Source: CAWBBA01 sp963729795 (GTDB taxonomy: Bacteria > Desulfobacterota > Desulfomonilia > Desulfomonilales > Desulfomonilaceae). Taken from it: a DNA stretch of 64,000 nt. Positions 18,347 through 27,962 of this stretch are shown here, in pieces. A program made the position numbers and the translations under genes. Position 1 is the first letter of the stretch. Every line of letters starts with the position of its first letter. Under the pieces are notes generated by a model. The model searched no databases and was not told the origin of the DNA. It worked only from the letters and a program-made list of their open reading frames with translations. The stretch lies in assembly GCA_963729795.1 (NCBI GenBank), contig CAVSPC010000035.1, positions 10,948 through 74,947 on the forward strand, read 5' to 3'.

Positions 18347-19633
18347 TCACTTCCCATGCTGGGCCAGAAGATGCACGAGGTCTTTTCTCTGCGTTCCTAA
18401 AGCCCTCTTCATGGCCGTTCCGCCGTCCAGATCTTTCGCGTTGACGTCAGCCCCAGCTTCCAGAAGCAGCCTGGCAACCTGGAAGTGGCCTGGATGACAC
18501 GCTTTCATAAGAGCCGTATTGCCGTACGCGTTTCTGGCGTCCACCTGGGCACCGCTTTCCAGCAACAGCTTTACTAAGGCCTCATGGCCCCTGAATGCAG
18601 CCTTCATTAGCGCGGTGTTCCAATGCTTGTTCCCGGCGTTGACGTTAGCACCGGCCTTGATGACGATCTCGACAATCTTCATTTGGCCTTTATCGGAAGC
18701 GATCATTAGTGGAGAATCGCCGTTGTTGTTTGCCTCGTTGACATCTGCGCCATGGTCTATAAGTGATTTGACAATAAAAACATTTTCGCCCCGGCAAGCA
18801 ATCGTTAAAGCGGTGTTGCCGTCCGGAGCTCTCGTACTGGCGATTGCCCTATGCTTCAGTAGCAGCAACACCACTTCCGCATGACCGGCATTGACCGCGA
18901 AGATTAGTGCGGTATTTCCTTGGACATTTTCCGCGTTCACATCCGCGCCCCTATCCAGGAGCAGTTTTGCCACCTCGGGATGGCCTTTGAACGCGGCGCG
19001 GATTAGCGGCGTATTGCCGTACTTGCTGCGCGAATCTGGGTTTATCCCGGAATTCAATAGGGCCTCAACCTGTTCATAGATTCCCCGACTTGCCGCTTTC
19101 AGCAAAGCCTTCCCTTTTGAACTCTCGTCCTGTTGAGCCTCACCTAGGATACTCGTCCTGACATCCAGGATGCCTAACTCGTTTCGCGGCGACTTGAAAG
19201 GGTCTGCCGGCACAAATTGATCTTCTGGGGCGCGAATCAAATTAGGCCGGGAATTGTTTGGCCCGAGAGACACATCGGGCTCGATGACCAGAGAGTCCCG
19301 CAATTCTTCGGCTAAACTGTCACAGTTTGGGCATGACCCACCGTCTTCCGGCAAGAGATTTCCGCAACGTATGCACTTTAGCACGGGGGCAGAATTCTCT
19401 GAGAAAGCCCTCATGAGATCACTCTCGGATAGACATTGCCGACTAAATAGTTCCAAGTGCGTGAGCAAACCGGCATCAACCAGTCTTGTCAGTAAGTACT
19501 GCAGACTGTCGCGTGTCACGCGGTATTTCACTCGAAGCTGCTCATCGGAGAATCCCGCCCGCACATCTTTGATTAGGCCAGAGGCGCTAATCCGACGTTT
19601 CTCTGCGAGACTCTTCCTGTCGGCTGGGGGCAA
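18347..19633 (-). CDS. Module, zinc ribbon and ankyrin-repeat protein
   Basis: 428 residues. The module (KDVRAGFSDEQLRVKYRVTR) is followed by a zinc ribbon (CIRCGN...CPNCDS) near residues 85-110 and, after a linker, about seven or eight ankyrin repeats with phrases such as GNTPLIRAAFKGHPEVAKLL and GADVNA. Ankyrin repeats mediate protein contacts. The start is a TTG at 19633, five bases after GGAGG. It is the first gene of the tight 19.6-16.9 kb operon. Confidence 0.85.
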   Translation of the reverse strand: MPPADRKSLAEKRRISASGLIKDVRAGFSDEQLRVKYRVTRDSLQYLLTRLVDAGLLTHLELFSRQCLSESDLMRAFSENSAPVLKCIRCGNLLPEDGGSCPNCDSLAEELRDSLVIEPDVSLGPNNSRPNLIRAPEDQFVPADPFKSPRNELGILDVRTSILGEAQQDESSKGKALLKAASRGIYEQVEALLNSGINPDSRSKYGNTPLIRAAFKGHPEVAKLLLDRGADVNAENVQGNTALIFAVNAGHAEVVLLLLKHRAIASTRAPDGNTALTIACRGENVFIVKSLIDHGADVNEANNNGDSPLMIASDKGQMKIVEIVIKAGANVNAGNKHWNTALMKAAFRGHEALVKLLLESGAQVDARNAYGNTALMKACHPGHFQVARLLLEAGADVNAKDLDGGTAMKRALGTQRKDLVHLLAQHGK

Positions 19634-19754
19634 GCCATCCTCCGTTCTTCACGCAAAACTTAAGGCACAGAGGCCGAATGAACTCTATTTCTGAAGAAGA
19701 TTAGATTCAGGCCACAAAGTACGGCCCGATCTTTGCCTAGCAAAGCTGCTGGGC

Positions 19755-21860
19755 CTAATCTTTCAGACGGCAACCTTTGCCGGCGGGATCCCTGGTAGAT
19801 TCCATCACTGATTGCAGCAAGTTGATCACGTCGTCTGAAGTATACGGTTTGGAGAGCACACCTGCAAAGCCATGGGCCTTGAAATCCGCTAGTACCGGAT
19901 CGTCGGAATAACCGCTGGACACAATGGCCAATACATCCGGATCAATCTTCCGGAGGCGCTGGATAGCCTCTCGGCCGCCCATCCCGCCCGGTACGGTTAG
20001 ATCCATGATTACTGCGTCAAACGGCTTGCCCGCATCCTTGGCTCGTTGATATTCCGCCACCGCTTCGTCCCCTCCATTTACCAAACAAACTGCGTATCCA
20101 ATATGCGCGAGCAACTCTCTCACCAGCTCTCGTATGCATTCTTCGTCGTCCATGACAAGGATCTTTCCCCTGTAGGAAGGATCTTCTTCTTCGATAGCTT
20201 CGGAGCCCGTTGCCGCGGAATGTCCCTTCGATGCCGGCAGGTAGATATAGAAAGTGCTTCCCAGCCCCACCTCAGAATTTACAGTAATGAGTCCGTCGTG
20301 TTTCTTGATAATTGAGTACGCTGTTGAAAGACCGAGGCCGCTTCCGCCTTCCTTTGTGCTGAAATACGGATCGAAAATCTTTTGCAAAATACCGGGCGGT
20401 ATGCCCACACCCGCATCCTTAATCCTAATTCTCACGTAATTGCCTGGACTTATAGGAATCAAGTACTCCGGACGAACGACACAATTTTCGGCCTGAACCA
20501 CGATTGTGCCCCCGTCAGGCATTGCCTGAAGAGCGTTTATAATCAGGTTGTGGACCACTTGGCTGATCTGTCCCTCGTCAATTTCCACAGGCAACAAGCT
20601 ATCAGGAATGCTGAGCTCATGGTGGATGTTTGATCCACGCAGAGCAAATCGTACCGTATCCTTCAGCAGCTCTGCGACAGAGGCGGTCTTTTTTATCGGT
20701 GCTCCCCCTTTGGAGAATGTCAGTAGTTGGTAGGTCAGCGCTTGTGCGCGTTTAGACGCTGTGGCCGCTGCTTCGAGACGATCATAGGCTTTGTGATCAG
20801 GGGTTAGGTATGTCTGCGCCAGGGAAACGTTTCCCAACATGGCAGTTAGGAGGTTGTTGAAATCGTGTGCTATGCCACCGGCAAGGATTCCAAGGGACTC
20901 AATTCTCTGAGATTTTGCGAACTCTTCTTCGGCTTTCTTCTTTTCTGTCACGTCGCGCTTGAGCCACCAAAATCCCAGCAAGCGCTGACTGTTTACATTG
21001 CCGATAAGAGTGTTTTCAAAGAAGTGAACTGCTCCCGAAGCATCCGCCTCCCGGGTCTCAAAGGAGCGAATCGGAAAACCCGCGTGCGCCCATTGTTTAT
21101 AGAGGATTTCTCCTCGTCCTTTGAAAGGGAGAAGTGTGCTCAATCTAGTGCCTGTCAGATCGGATATAGTCCCCCGCTGATAGATGTTTGCAAACTTTTC
21201 GTTGCCATCGACAATCCTGGCATCCAGTACGGAAGAAAGCAGTTTGTCAGCGGTCAGAGAAAGGTCGAGCTGACGCGGCAAAGCAAATTCTGCAATGCCA
21301 ATGGGAAATATCTTCATCAATTTCTTGTACTTCTGCACGCTCAGAAGTTGCTTTTGAGCCGTCAAGTTCTCGATCTGGACCAATACGAGCTGTTCGTCAC
21401 CCAACCGTATAGTCCGTAGGTGAATCCTGGCCCATAGTCTGACCTTCCGAATTTGAAGGACTCTTTCCCGGATCTCAGCTTTTCTCTCTGTAAAGACTTT
21501 CTCAAGAAGTAGCTGAGCCTGGCGCGCCTCTCTCGGATTCGGAAAAAGCGATGAGAATGTTGCCCCTGTCAAATCAAAACTGTCGTGCGTCGTCCTTACA
21601 AAGGCCGAATTCGCAAATTTTATGGCATGGGAGCGCGCGATCAACAGTGTGGGCACTGATAATGCCTGAAGTAGTTCTGCAAAGGTCGAATGGGTCACCT
21701 TAGAGAGATCAAAGGAGCCGGATTCGTTTGCCTCAAAAGAAAACAGTGCATTCAGATCAATAGTTTCAGTAGGTCCGGACTCATCAGTGGAAAGATAGGC
21801 CGCTGAATTCCGCTTCCGGTAAAAACGGGGACCACCTGAGTTCCTTCGATCCATATCCAT
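19755..21860 (-). CDS. Hybrid sensor histidine kinase with C-terminal receiver
   Basis: 701 residues. The N-terminal 30-160 part, with a PAS-like domain (TFAELLQALSVPTLLI), matches the start of the LuxR-type protein encoded at 22607-23680. A second PAS region follows, then the H-box AGGIAHDFNNLLTA, the N-box NLIINALQAMPDGG, the G-boxes DAGVGIP and GGSGLGLST, and a receiver domain from about 567 (KILVMDDEE, phosphoacceptor in AVIMDLTVPGG). No membrane segments are visible, so it senses a cytoplasmic signal. The HDFNN H-box form is common in deltaproteobacterial hybrid kinases. Output is probably another regulator, perhaps the neighbouring LuxR-type protein. Confidence 0.92.
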   Translation of the reverse strand: MDMDRRNSGGPRFYRKRNSAAYLSTDESGPTETIDLNALFSFEANESGSFDLSKVTHSTFAELLQALSVPTLLIARSHAIKFANSAFVRTTHDSFDLTGATFSSLFPNPREARQAQLLLEKVFTERKAEIRERVLQIRKVRLWARIHLRTIRLGDEQLVLVQIENLTAQKQLLSVQKYKKLMKIFPIGIAEFALPRQLDLSLTADKLLSSVLDARIVDGNEKFANIYQRGTISDLTGTRLSTLLPFKGRGEILYKQWAHAGFPIRSFETREADASGAVHFFENTLIGNVNSQRLLGFWWLKRDVTEKKKAEEEFAKSQRIESLGILAGGIAHDFNNLLTAMLGNVSLAQTYLTPDHKAYDRLEAAATASKRAQALTYQLLTFSKGGAPIKKTASVAELLKDTVRFALRGSNIHHELSIPDSLLPVEIDEGQISQVVHNLIINALQAMPDGGTIVVQAENCVVRPEYLIPISPGNYVRIRIKDAGVGIPPGILQKIFDPYFSTKEGGSGLGLSTAYSIIKKHDGLITVNSEVGLGSTFYIYLPASKGHSAATGSEAIEEEDPSYRGKILVMDDEECIRELVRELLAHIGYAVCLVNGGDEAVAEYQRAKDAGKPFDAVIMDLTVPGGMGGREAIQRLRKIDPDVLAIVSSGYSDDPVLADFKAHGFAGVLSKPYTSDDVINLLQSVMESTRDPAGKGCRLKD

Positions 21861-22606
21861 CCCCCTGCTGCGTATCTAACAAATCGCAAATACGGGCCGA
21901 CCAGAGCCACGAACTTCCCTGAGGGGCACATTAGAGACAGCGACTACCAATTTGTTGTAATTCTGGGCGGTTGTGGAGACTGGGTCAATACGAAAAAAAC
22001 AGTAGGAAATTGGGTATCGAACATACCCAATCGTTAAAATTCGCTGCTCCAAAGGCGTGCCACAGGTAATGAGCCGCGAGCCAAAAGAACCGTTGCCTCT
22101 ATTCTAATTTCTCACAGCGGAGAACGCTGAGTACCCGGAAAAGACCGTCGTCTTGGAAGGACTATAATGGTTCTGGAAGAAATTTCGTCATAGTAGTGAG
22201 TGTTGGGCCCTCGCGCACTTTGGTCGGACAGGGCTTCAGCCCGTAGACTCTAATATAAGCGTGCCTTCACCCCTTCTTAAGGACGGTAAGGGTAGCTGAT
22301 CGGTCGCCCAGGGCGAATCACATTTGCCCCTCCCCGATACGAGCTTTCCGCGGAAATGCCGGAAACGGTACTGGAATACGAGACTGAATTTAGGCATCAG
22401 AGTAATTAGTACAGGTTTTCATAAATACGGTCGCGGATTTTCACAGTGGAGATTGCTTCGTCATTTCACTCCTCGCAATGACATTTCCGCTGCCTGTCAT
22501 TGCGAGCGTAGCGAAGCAATCTTCTTCCGTACCGGATCTTAAAGTCACCGTATTTGCGAAAAGTAGTACTTGGGAGTTCGAAACCGGCGCAAAACAACGC
22601 CTGGTC
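21861..22606. other. Long intergenic region with one inverted-repeat element
   Basis: About 745 bp upstream of the histidine kinase gene. It holds the inverted repeat at 22451-22521 listed separately. No coding sequence is credible in it, and the kinase promoter should lie in its left part. Confidence 0.5.
22451..22521. repeat. Palindromic repeat element (CATTGCGAG type)
   Basis: Arms at about 22451-22483 and 22495-22521 are near-perfect inverted copies built on GATTGCTTCG and CATTGCGAG. This sequence type is a common dispersed short repeat in many bacterial genomes. Confidence 0.7.
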
Positions 22607-23680
22607 TCAAGGTTCGTCGGCCCGAAAACCATAGAAAAGACGAAGCCAGGTGGCCATGCTCTCACTGGACAGGTCAAGACCGAGTTTCTTCCTGATATTC
22701 AGCCTCTGATGGTTAATCGCTTCCGCAGTCACCCCGACAACATCGGCTATTTGCTTCGACGAAAGTCCCGATGCGATCAGGTTACATACCTGAATTTCAC
22801 GTGGCGACAACGTCGCAAGCTTTGGGGACATCCGGGTCCCAAGAGATGAAAAGGTATTCTCGAGATGATAGTCCATGGCCTCAAGAAGAAGCAGATTGTT
22901 GGCAGAAGATTCCTGAGCTTTAAGTTGATCGATAAAAGGTTTCAGGGAAATCCTCATCTTGAGCACCAGATCTTCACGGACTTCCCTCAGTTGCTCTTCG
23001 ATCTTGGCTACTACGGTTTTCAGAGCTTCCTCAGCTTTCAGTCGCTCTTTAATTTCTCTGCACAGGCTTTCATTTGTTCGAGTCAGTTGGGCAGTCCGTT
23101 CAGCCACCTTTTGTTCAAGCTCCTGTCGAGTCGCCTCAAGTTGTTCCCGATGTTTCTTGCCGAGCGCGAGTTGTTTCATCTCCGCGGTCAAGTCTTCGAC
23201 CAAAACGAGCAAGAATCTCTCCTGCACTATCCTAATTGAGCGGAGAGTGATTCGCGCCCAAATTCCCGGGGTTTCTCTCACTTTAATCTGTGCTTCGACA
23301 AACTTAGCCCGTCTAGTACGGAAAACATCTTCTATTGCCGATTGGATCTTTCTTCCATCGGACGGAGTCCCAAAAAGTTCTGAAAAACGACCGCTCAGCG
23401 CTTCCTTATATGTTGGGCCGAGCTTTCCCCATGCCTCATTTGCAGCCGCCACTTCAAAAGCGCGGTCGACAAGTACGGCGGGTATCGGCAACGCCTGGAG
23501 CAGCTTGCCAAAGGTAGTGGCCCATATTCCGCCTCGAATATCGAAGCTGCCGGACGCGGTCACATGTTTTGTGAGCAAGTCGGCGAGATCAATGGTTTGG
23601 GTAGCGAGGTCGTCTATTTCAAGACGCTTCGCGGAATTCTCTGTGCCTCCACCACTATCGTTTGAATTGTTTTGCTTCAT
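22607..23680 (-). CDS. PAS/coiled-coil/LuxR-type transcriptional regulator
   Basis: 357 residues from the ATG at 23680, which follows GAAGGAAATC; a GTG further upstream (23740) lacks a ribosome binding site. The N-terminal part (TTFGKLLQALPIPAVLVD, then VAAANEAW) is homologous to the PAS module of the hybrid kinase downstream. A long coiled coil follows (LGKKHREQLEATRQELEQKV onward), and a LuxR/GerE helix-turn-helix ends the protein (LSPREIQVCNLIASGLSSKQ, then VGVTAEAINHQRLNIRKKL). No receiver or kinase domain is present, so it is likely a one-component regulator that shares its signal with the neighbouring kinase. Confidence 0.88.
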   Translation of the reverse strand: MKQNNSNDSGGGTENSAKRLEIDDLATQTIDLADLLTKHVTASGSFDIRGGIWATTFGKLLQALPIPAVLVDRAFEVAAANEAWGKLGPTYKEALSGRFSELFGTPSDGRKIQSAIEDVFRTRRAKFVEAQIKVRETPGIWARITLRSIRIVQERFLLVLVEDLTAEMKQLALGKKHREQLEATRQELEQKVAERTAQLTRTNESLCREIKERLKAEEALKTVVAKIEEQLREVREDLVLKMRISLKPFIDQLKAQESSANNLLLLEAMDYHLENTFSSLGTRMSPKLATLSPREIQVCNLIASGLSSKQIADVVGVTAEAINHQRLNIRKKLGLDLSSESMATWLRLFYGFRADEP

Positions 23681-23912
23681 GATTTCCTTCGAATCCGTTA
23701 TCCTGGAAGTAATCCAAAGGTCGACCGAACTACTTGACACGGCATGGCTTAATAGACTGCATCAGTTTTCGGACAACGCAACAGACCGGAATTTGTAATG
23801 CGATTGTCCTCCCTTGGTCATGCATAATTAGGTCAGAACCGGCATCGAATTCAAGACATTTCGAGCCGCGTCAAGTGATCTCCTTCCAAGTTCTTCGGGC
23901 GAGCGTAACGTC

Positions 23913-24473
23913 TTAGGGCAAAATCTGCCATTCCCCCGATTTGCTTAGCAGCAATAATTTAATAAATTTTTGCAGGCTTTTTCTGTCCGGCTCTGAGAGG
24001 TCCCTTATTTCGAACCCGGATACCAAGTAGTGGCTGTTTCTGCCTCTTGTTTGGATCCATTTGCACTCAGCGATAACCATTAGAGGGTCTGCCGGCATGA
24101 ATATGTCTATCGGAATCTGAAAAGTCTTAAGCTCACCAACGTGAGTCTCAATCACGGCCACGCGCAATCCCGTTTCAGAGATATCCCTCAGCACCCCCCC
24201 TGTGGCAGCTTGAAGATCGTATATGGGCAAGCGGACGGTGAGGCTGGCTCGGGGGCTGCTCCGTGCGTTGATCTGATCGACTCTCTCCCTGTAAAGCGGC
24301 GATTTGTCATAAAGTTCAGAGTGATCGATAGCTTGACGAACCACCAGCTTGTGGAAGATAGTTTGAAGAGCGCTGGACGACAGTCTGTACTTTTCCATCA
24401 ATGCGGAATCGGTGCATCCGGACCGCAGGTCGCCCAGGACATCTTTCCCGCTTATCCTGCGTTTGATCTGCAT
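23913..24473 (-). CDS. Module-PilZ protein, paralogue of the 16.9 kb gene
   Basis: 186 residues from the ATG at 24473 (a GTG lies two codons upstream). One module (GDLRSGCTDSALMEKYRLSS) and a PilZ domain with RSSPR and DISETG. Similarity to the protein at 16899-17459 extends over the full length. It stands apart from the main cluster, with the sensor pair between them. Confidence 0.85.
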   Translation of the reverse strand: MQIKRRISGKDVLGDLRSGCTDSALMEKYRLSSSALQTIFHKLVVRQAIDHSELYDKSPLYRERVDQINARSSPRASLTVRLPIYDLQAATGGVLRDISETGLRVAVIETHVGELKTFQIPIDIFMPADPLMVIAECKWIQTRGRNSHYLVSGFEIRDLSEPDRKSLQKFIKLLLLSKSGEWQILP

Positions 24474-24830
24474 CAACACTACCCGCTTAAAGATGTCTCA
24501 AAATTACCTTGGGAAAGGTCTTACAACAACCGACTACCGTGGTGTTGGAGACCGCTGAGGGTTCGGTCGGGAAATGTCTTCTGCATCGTGGACAGGATTT
24601 CAGAGCTTCGTCCAGAAACAGGAAAGGCGCTCCCCTCACCTGTAGGCGTCACCGCGAAGTTAGCAGCGTCACGCTCCGCTGCAAACTTCGAAAAGGCCAA
24701 GACTCTTGGCGAACCCTCCAACCGACTTGCTGTCCATATATAAACTTCAACATTGACTTCTATGAATATGTACTGTAAAATACAACGAATTAATTTGAGA
24801 TGTCTAAATCAAGCTACAGAGGATTTTCCC
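24474..24830. other. Intergenic region
   Basis: It separates the divergent PilZ gene and the small membrane protein gene. The last 80 bp before 24831 are AT-rich and probably hold a promoter. I see no gene in it. Confidence 0.4.
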
Positions 24831-25004
24831 ATGTTCGGTCTTCGTCGATCCCTGGCATACGGTCTGCTTGTGCTCACATTCATAGGGTGGATGGCCTATC
24901 CCGGTTGGTACAACCAATGGTATTCCGTCTGGCCGGAAAACTACGCCTACCCTGCAAGCATGGTCGGCCCTCACGACCCTCACTGGGGGTTCTGGTTTTG
25001 GTAA
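24831..25004 (+). CDS. Small membrane or exported protein, aromatic-rich
   Basis: 57 residues from the ATG at 24831, which follows ACAGAGGA; a longer frame starts at 24753 without support. A short basic start (FGLRRS) is followed by one hydrophobic helix (LAYGLLVLTFIGWMAYP) and a tail very rich in Trp, Tyr and Pro, ending in GFWFW. It could be a membrane microprotein or a secreted peptide. The family is not recognised. It converges on another small gene at 25052-25225. Confidence 0.6.
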   Translation: MFGLRRSLAYGLLVLTFIGWMAYPGWYNQWYSVWPENYAYPASMVGPHDPHWGFWFW

Positions 25005-25051
25005 GCGACACCAGTTGGTTGACGTGGTAAGGCGATTCGGGCCTATGTTCC

Positions 25052-25225
25052 TCATTTTCCTCGAAGCAATCCCTTATCGTAGAAATACTGGAACACTACG
25101 AACTGATCGATACCAGTCAACTCGACCACCTTGAAAATGGTTACGGATTGTCTCGCCATTTTCAATTCGTTGATCACACGCGCGATCCTGCCGTAAACCT
25201 CGTTGCTCTCGTTAATGTTCATCAT
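25052..25225 (-). CDS. 57-residue small protein, possibly HTH-like
   Basis: Minus strand from ATG-ATG at 25225, with GAGG eight bases upstream, to TGA at 25052. The sequence has no low-complexity bias and runs as three apparent helices: NEVYGRIARVINELKMARQS, VTIFKVVELTGIDQF and VVFQYFYDKGLLRGK. The middle and last parts look like a helix-turn-helix (KVVELTGIDQFVVFQYF), loosely like the KYxLSxxxLQ core of the module family in this window. It is shorter than most gene callers accept. The function is unknown. Confidence 0.55.
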   Translation of the reverse strand: MMNINESNEVYGRIARVINELKMARQSVTIFKVVELTGIDQFVVFQYFYDKGLLRGK

Positions 25226-25235
25226 CTTTAGCCTC

Positions 25236-25297
25236 GCAGTCCGGGCCCCCCCAAGGGGGCTCGAACGCTATGTCCGCCGCTTTTCCACTCGGACCGC
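25236..25297 (-). ncRNA. Possible structured RNA element upstream of the small gene
   Basis: On the minus strand GCGGTCCG (25290-25297) can pair over eight bases, with one G-U, to CGGACTGC (25236-25243). Inside lies a GC hairpin (CCCCC-TT-GGGGG). It sits between the alaS stop and the start of the 57-residue gene, so it could be a leader structure, a terminator-like element or a small RNA. It resembles a tRNA only superficially. Confidence 0.3.
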
Positions 25298-25329
25298 TGA
25301 TTCTTCGTGAGGGTTCCGCTCAGGCGCTG

Positions 25330-27962
25330 TCAACTGAGAAATTCTTCCACTGACTTCAAAGCGCGGTCCAATTCCGTAACTTGCGGTCCTCCTGCCTGGG
25401 CCATGTCAGGTCTGCCGCCACCCGATCCACCCACTACAGCGGCGGCCTTTTTCACAATGTTGCCGGCGTGAAACCGATTTGTAAGGTCGCTCGTAACAAG
25501 CGCGATGAGAAGAGCCTTTCCGTCGGTTTTTGCGCCCAGGAGGGCAATGCCCGAACCCAGCCTGTCCTTTACCCTGTCCGCATATTCTCGAAGATCTTTA
25601 GGACTTGATACGTCCTCGACGAGCCGTGTCAAGAGCCGCACACCCTTCAGCTCGCGGACTCCTTCAAGTATATCCGTGGCCTGACTTCCGGCCAACTTCC
25701 CTTTGAGGACTTCGACCTCTCGCTCCTTGCTCTTCTTTTCTTCGATCAGTTTCTCCAGTTTACGCACCAGTTCTCCGCGGGAACCCTTTAAGCGCAGAGC
25801 AAGCTCCTTCAGCTCTTCTTCCAGTAGCTCTACGTAATCCAGAGCACCTCTGCCCGTTACCGCCTCGATTCTTCGGACTCCGGCTGCGATACCGCCCTCG
25901 CTGACGATCTTGAAAAAGCCGACATCACCCGTCCGCTTCGTGTGGGTCCCCCCACAGAGTTCTTTGCTGAAGCCACCCATAGAGACCATGCGAACAGTAT
26001 CGCCGTATTTTTCCCCGAAGAGCGCAATCGCGCCTGCTTTCGTGGCCTCTTCGATGGGCATGGTCTTAACTATAACATCCTGATTCTCCTGGATCTTGTC
26101 GTTGACAAGCTCTTCAACTTTGCTCAATTCGTCGTGAGACAGAGGCGAAAAATGTGTGAAGTCGAATCGCAACCGCTGAGCTTCCACCAGCGATCCGCTC
26201 TGTTTTACGTGATCGCCCAGGACTTCGCGAAGGGCCCATTGAAGGAGATGAGTCGCGGAATGATTCGCCATGATGGAACGCCGAAGATCGGCCTGGACCT
26301 TGAGATCAACTTTGTCGCCCACGCGAAAGGTCCCTTGCTTTACCGATCCTATGTGGACGATGATGTCCGGGAACGGCTTTAGAGTGTCCTCCACTTCGAT
26401 CTCGTTTCCGTTCCGGCTCACGACACCGCGATCCCCCACTTGGCCGCCGGATTCGCCGTAGAAAGGCGTCCTGTCCGTAATCAGCTCCACTCTATCTCCC
26501 GGCTTTGCTTCGTCGACCCGTTCTCCTCCTTTGATCAGCGCTTTGATCACACCCGAGTCTTCCACCGTCTCGTACCCTGTAAACTCGGTGTGCACCCCCT
26601 GGTCGCGAATCTCTTTCAAAATACCGGCTTCGCTGGTCTGGCCGCCTTCCCAGGATTGGCGAGCCATAGCCTTTTGTCGTCCCATTTCCCGGTTGAATCC
26701 GACCTGGTCCATGGCCAGGCCCGCTTCTCTTGCGAGATCTGCGGTCAGGTCCGGTGGAAAACCAAACGTGTCATACAGGCGAAATGCAATTTCGCCCGGC
26801 AGGGTGTCGCCACCACGCTTCCGAATGCTCTTGGCTTCCTCTTCAAACAGAACCAGGCCACGGGCCAAGAGTCTCCAGAAAACGCTCTTCTTCGCTCTTG
26901 ATGACTTTCACGACAAGGGCTTCGTGAGCATGCAATTCCGGATACGCAGCCCCCATGTGCCGAATGACGACCTGGGCTGAATCATACAAAAACGGCTCCT
27001 CAAGCCCGATATACTTACCGTATCGTGAAGCTCTTCTCAGGATACGCCGCAAAACATAGCCGCGGCCTTCATTGGATGGAAGGATGCCGTCGGCAATGAG
27101 AAAAGCCGCAGCTCGGCTATGATCCGCGATTACTCGAATGGCAATGGAGTTCAGGTCCTTGCCCCGGCACTCCTTTCCGGAAAGCTCCTCAACTCGCTGA
27201 ATTATAGGCTGAAAGAGGTCTGACTCCCAGTTGCTGTGCACGCCCTGCACCACCGCGGCCAGGCGTTCCAGACCGAGACCGGTATCTATGGACGGCCTCG
27301 GGAGGGGCGTCATCTGACCGTTCTCGTCCCTGTCGTACTGCATGAAGACGAGGTTCCAGAGTTCCAGAAAGCGATCGCAATCGCACCCTGGAGCGCAAGT
27401 GGGTTCGCCGCAGCCGAATTCTTCTCCCATGTCAATATGGATCTCCGAACAAGGACCGCACGGCCCAGTGTCGCCCATGCTCCAGAAGTTGTCCTTCTCA
27501 CCCAGGCGGATGATGGGGTTGCTGCCGAGGCCCCAGGAGCTTGCGCCAGATTTCGAAGGCCTCATCGTCGTCTTTGTAGATGGTCACGTGGAGACGCTTC
27601 TTCGGCAGGCCCACTGTCTTGGTTAGGAACTCCCAGCCAAAGGCGATTGCATCTTCCTTGAAGTAATCTCCGAAGGAGAAATTTCCCAACATTTCGAAAA
27701 ATGTGTGATGCCTTGCCGTGTGCCCCACATTCTCCAGATCGTTGTGCTTTCCGCTGACCCTGAGACATTTCTGTGCAGTGACCGCGCGAGTGTAGGGACG
27801 TTTCTCCACCCCGGTGAAAACTCCCTTGAATTGGACCATTCCCGCGTTCGTGAAAAGCAGCGTCGCGTCCCCTGTAGGAATCAGCGATGAACTTGCCACA
27901 CGTGTATGATTTTTTTCCTCAAAGTAATTGAGGAACAGCTCGCGCAACTCAGCACCGGTCAT
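25330..27962 (-). CDS. alaS: Alanyl-tRNA synthetase, broken by two frameshifts in this sequence
   Basis: Three consecutive frames together make a complete AlaRS of about 876 residues. Frame 1 (27962 to about 27530) begins GAELRELFLNYFEEKNHT. Frame 2 (to about 26862) has GDTGPCGPCSEIH and RVIADHSRAAAFLI. Frame 3 (to 25330) carries the editing site HSATHLL and CGGTH and the C-terminal dimerisation region. The breaks are one extra base in the C4 run at 27531-27534 and one extra base in GGGCC at 26862-26866; removing one base at each restores the reading frame exactly. GGAGGGGAT precedes the ATG. AlaRS is essential, so either these are sequence errors, or a second alaS exists, or the frame is corrected in some way. 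Confidence 0.92.

Noticed and set aside
25236..25297. tRNA gene or tRNA pseudogene
   Set aside because: CCGAGTGG and GTTCGAG resemble D- and T-arm sequences, but they are only about 30 bases apart, the anticodon arm is missing and the element is 62 bp long.
26862..27534. Programmed frameshifting in alaS
   Set aside because: Both sites lack a slippery heptamer or clear downstream stimulator, and AlaRS is not known to need frameshifting; sequence error or mutation is simpler.
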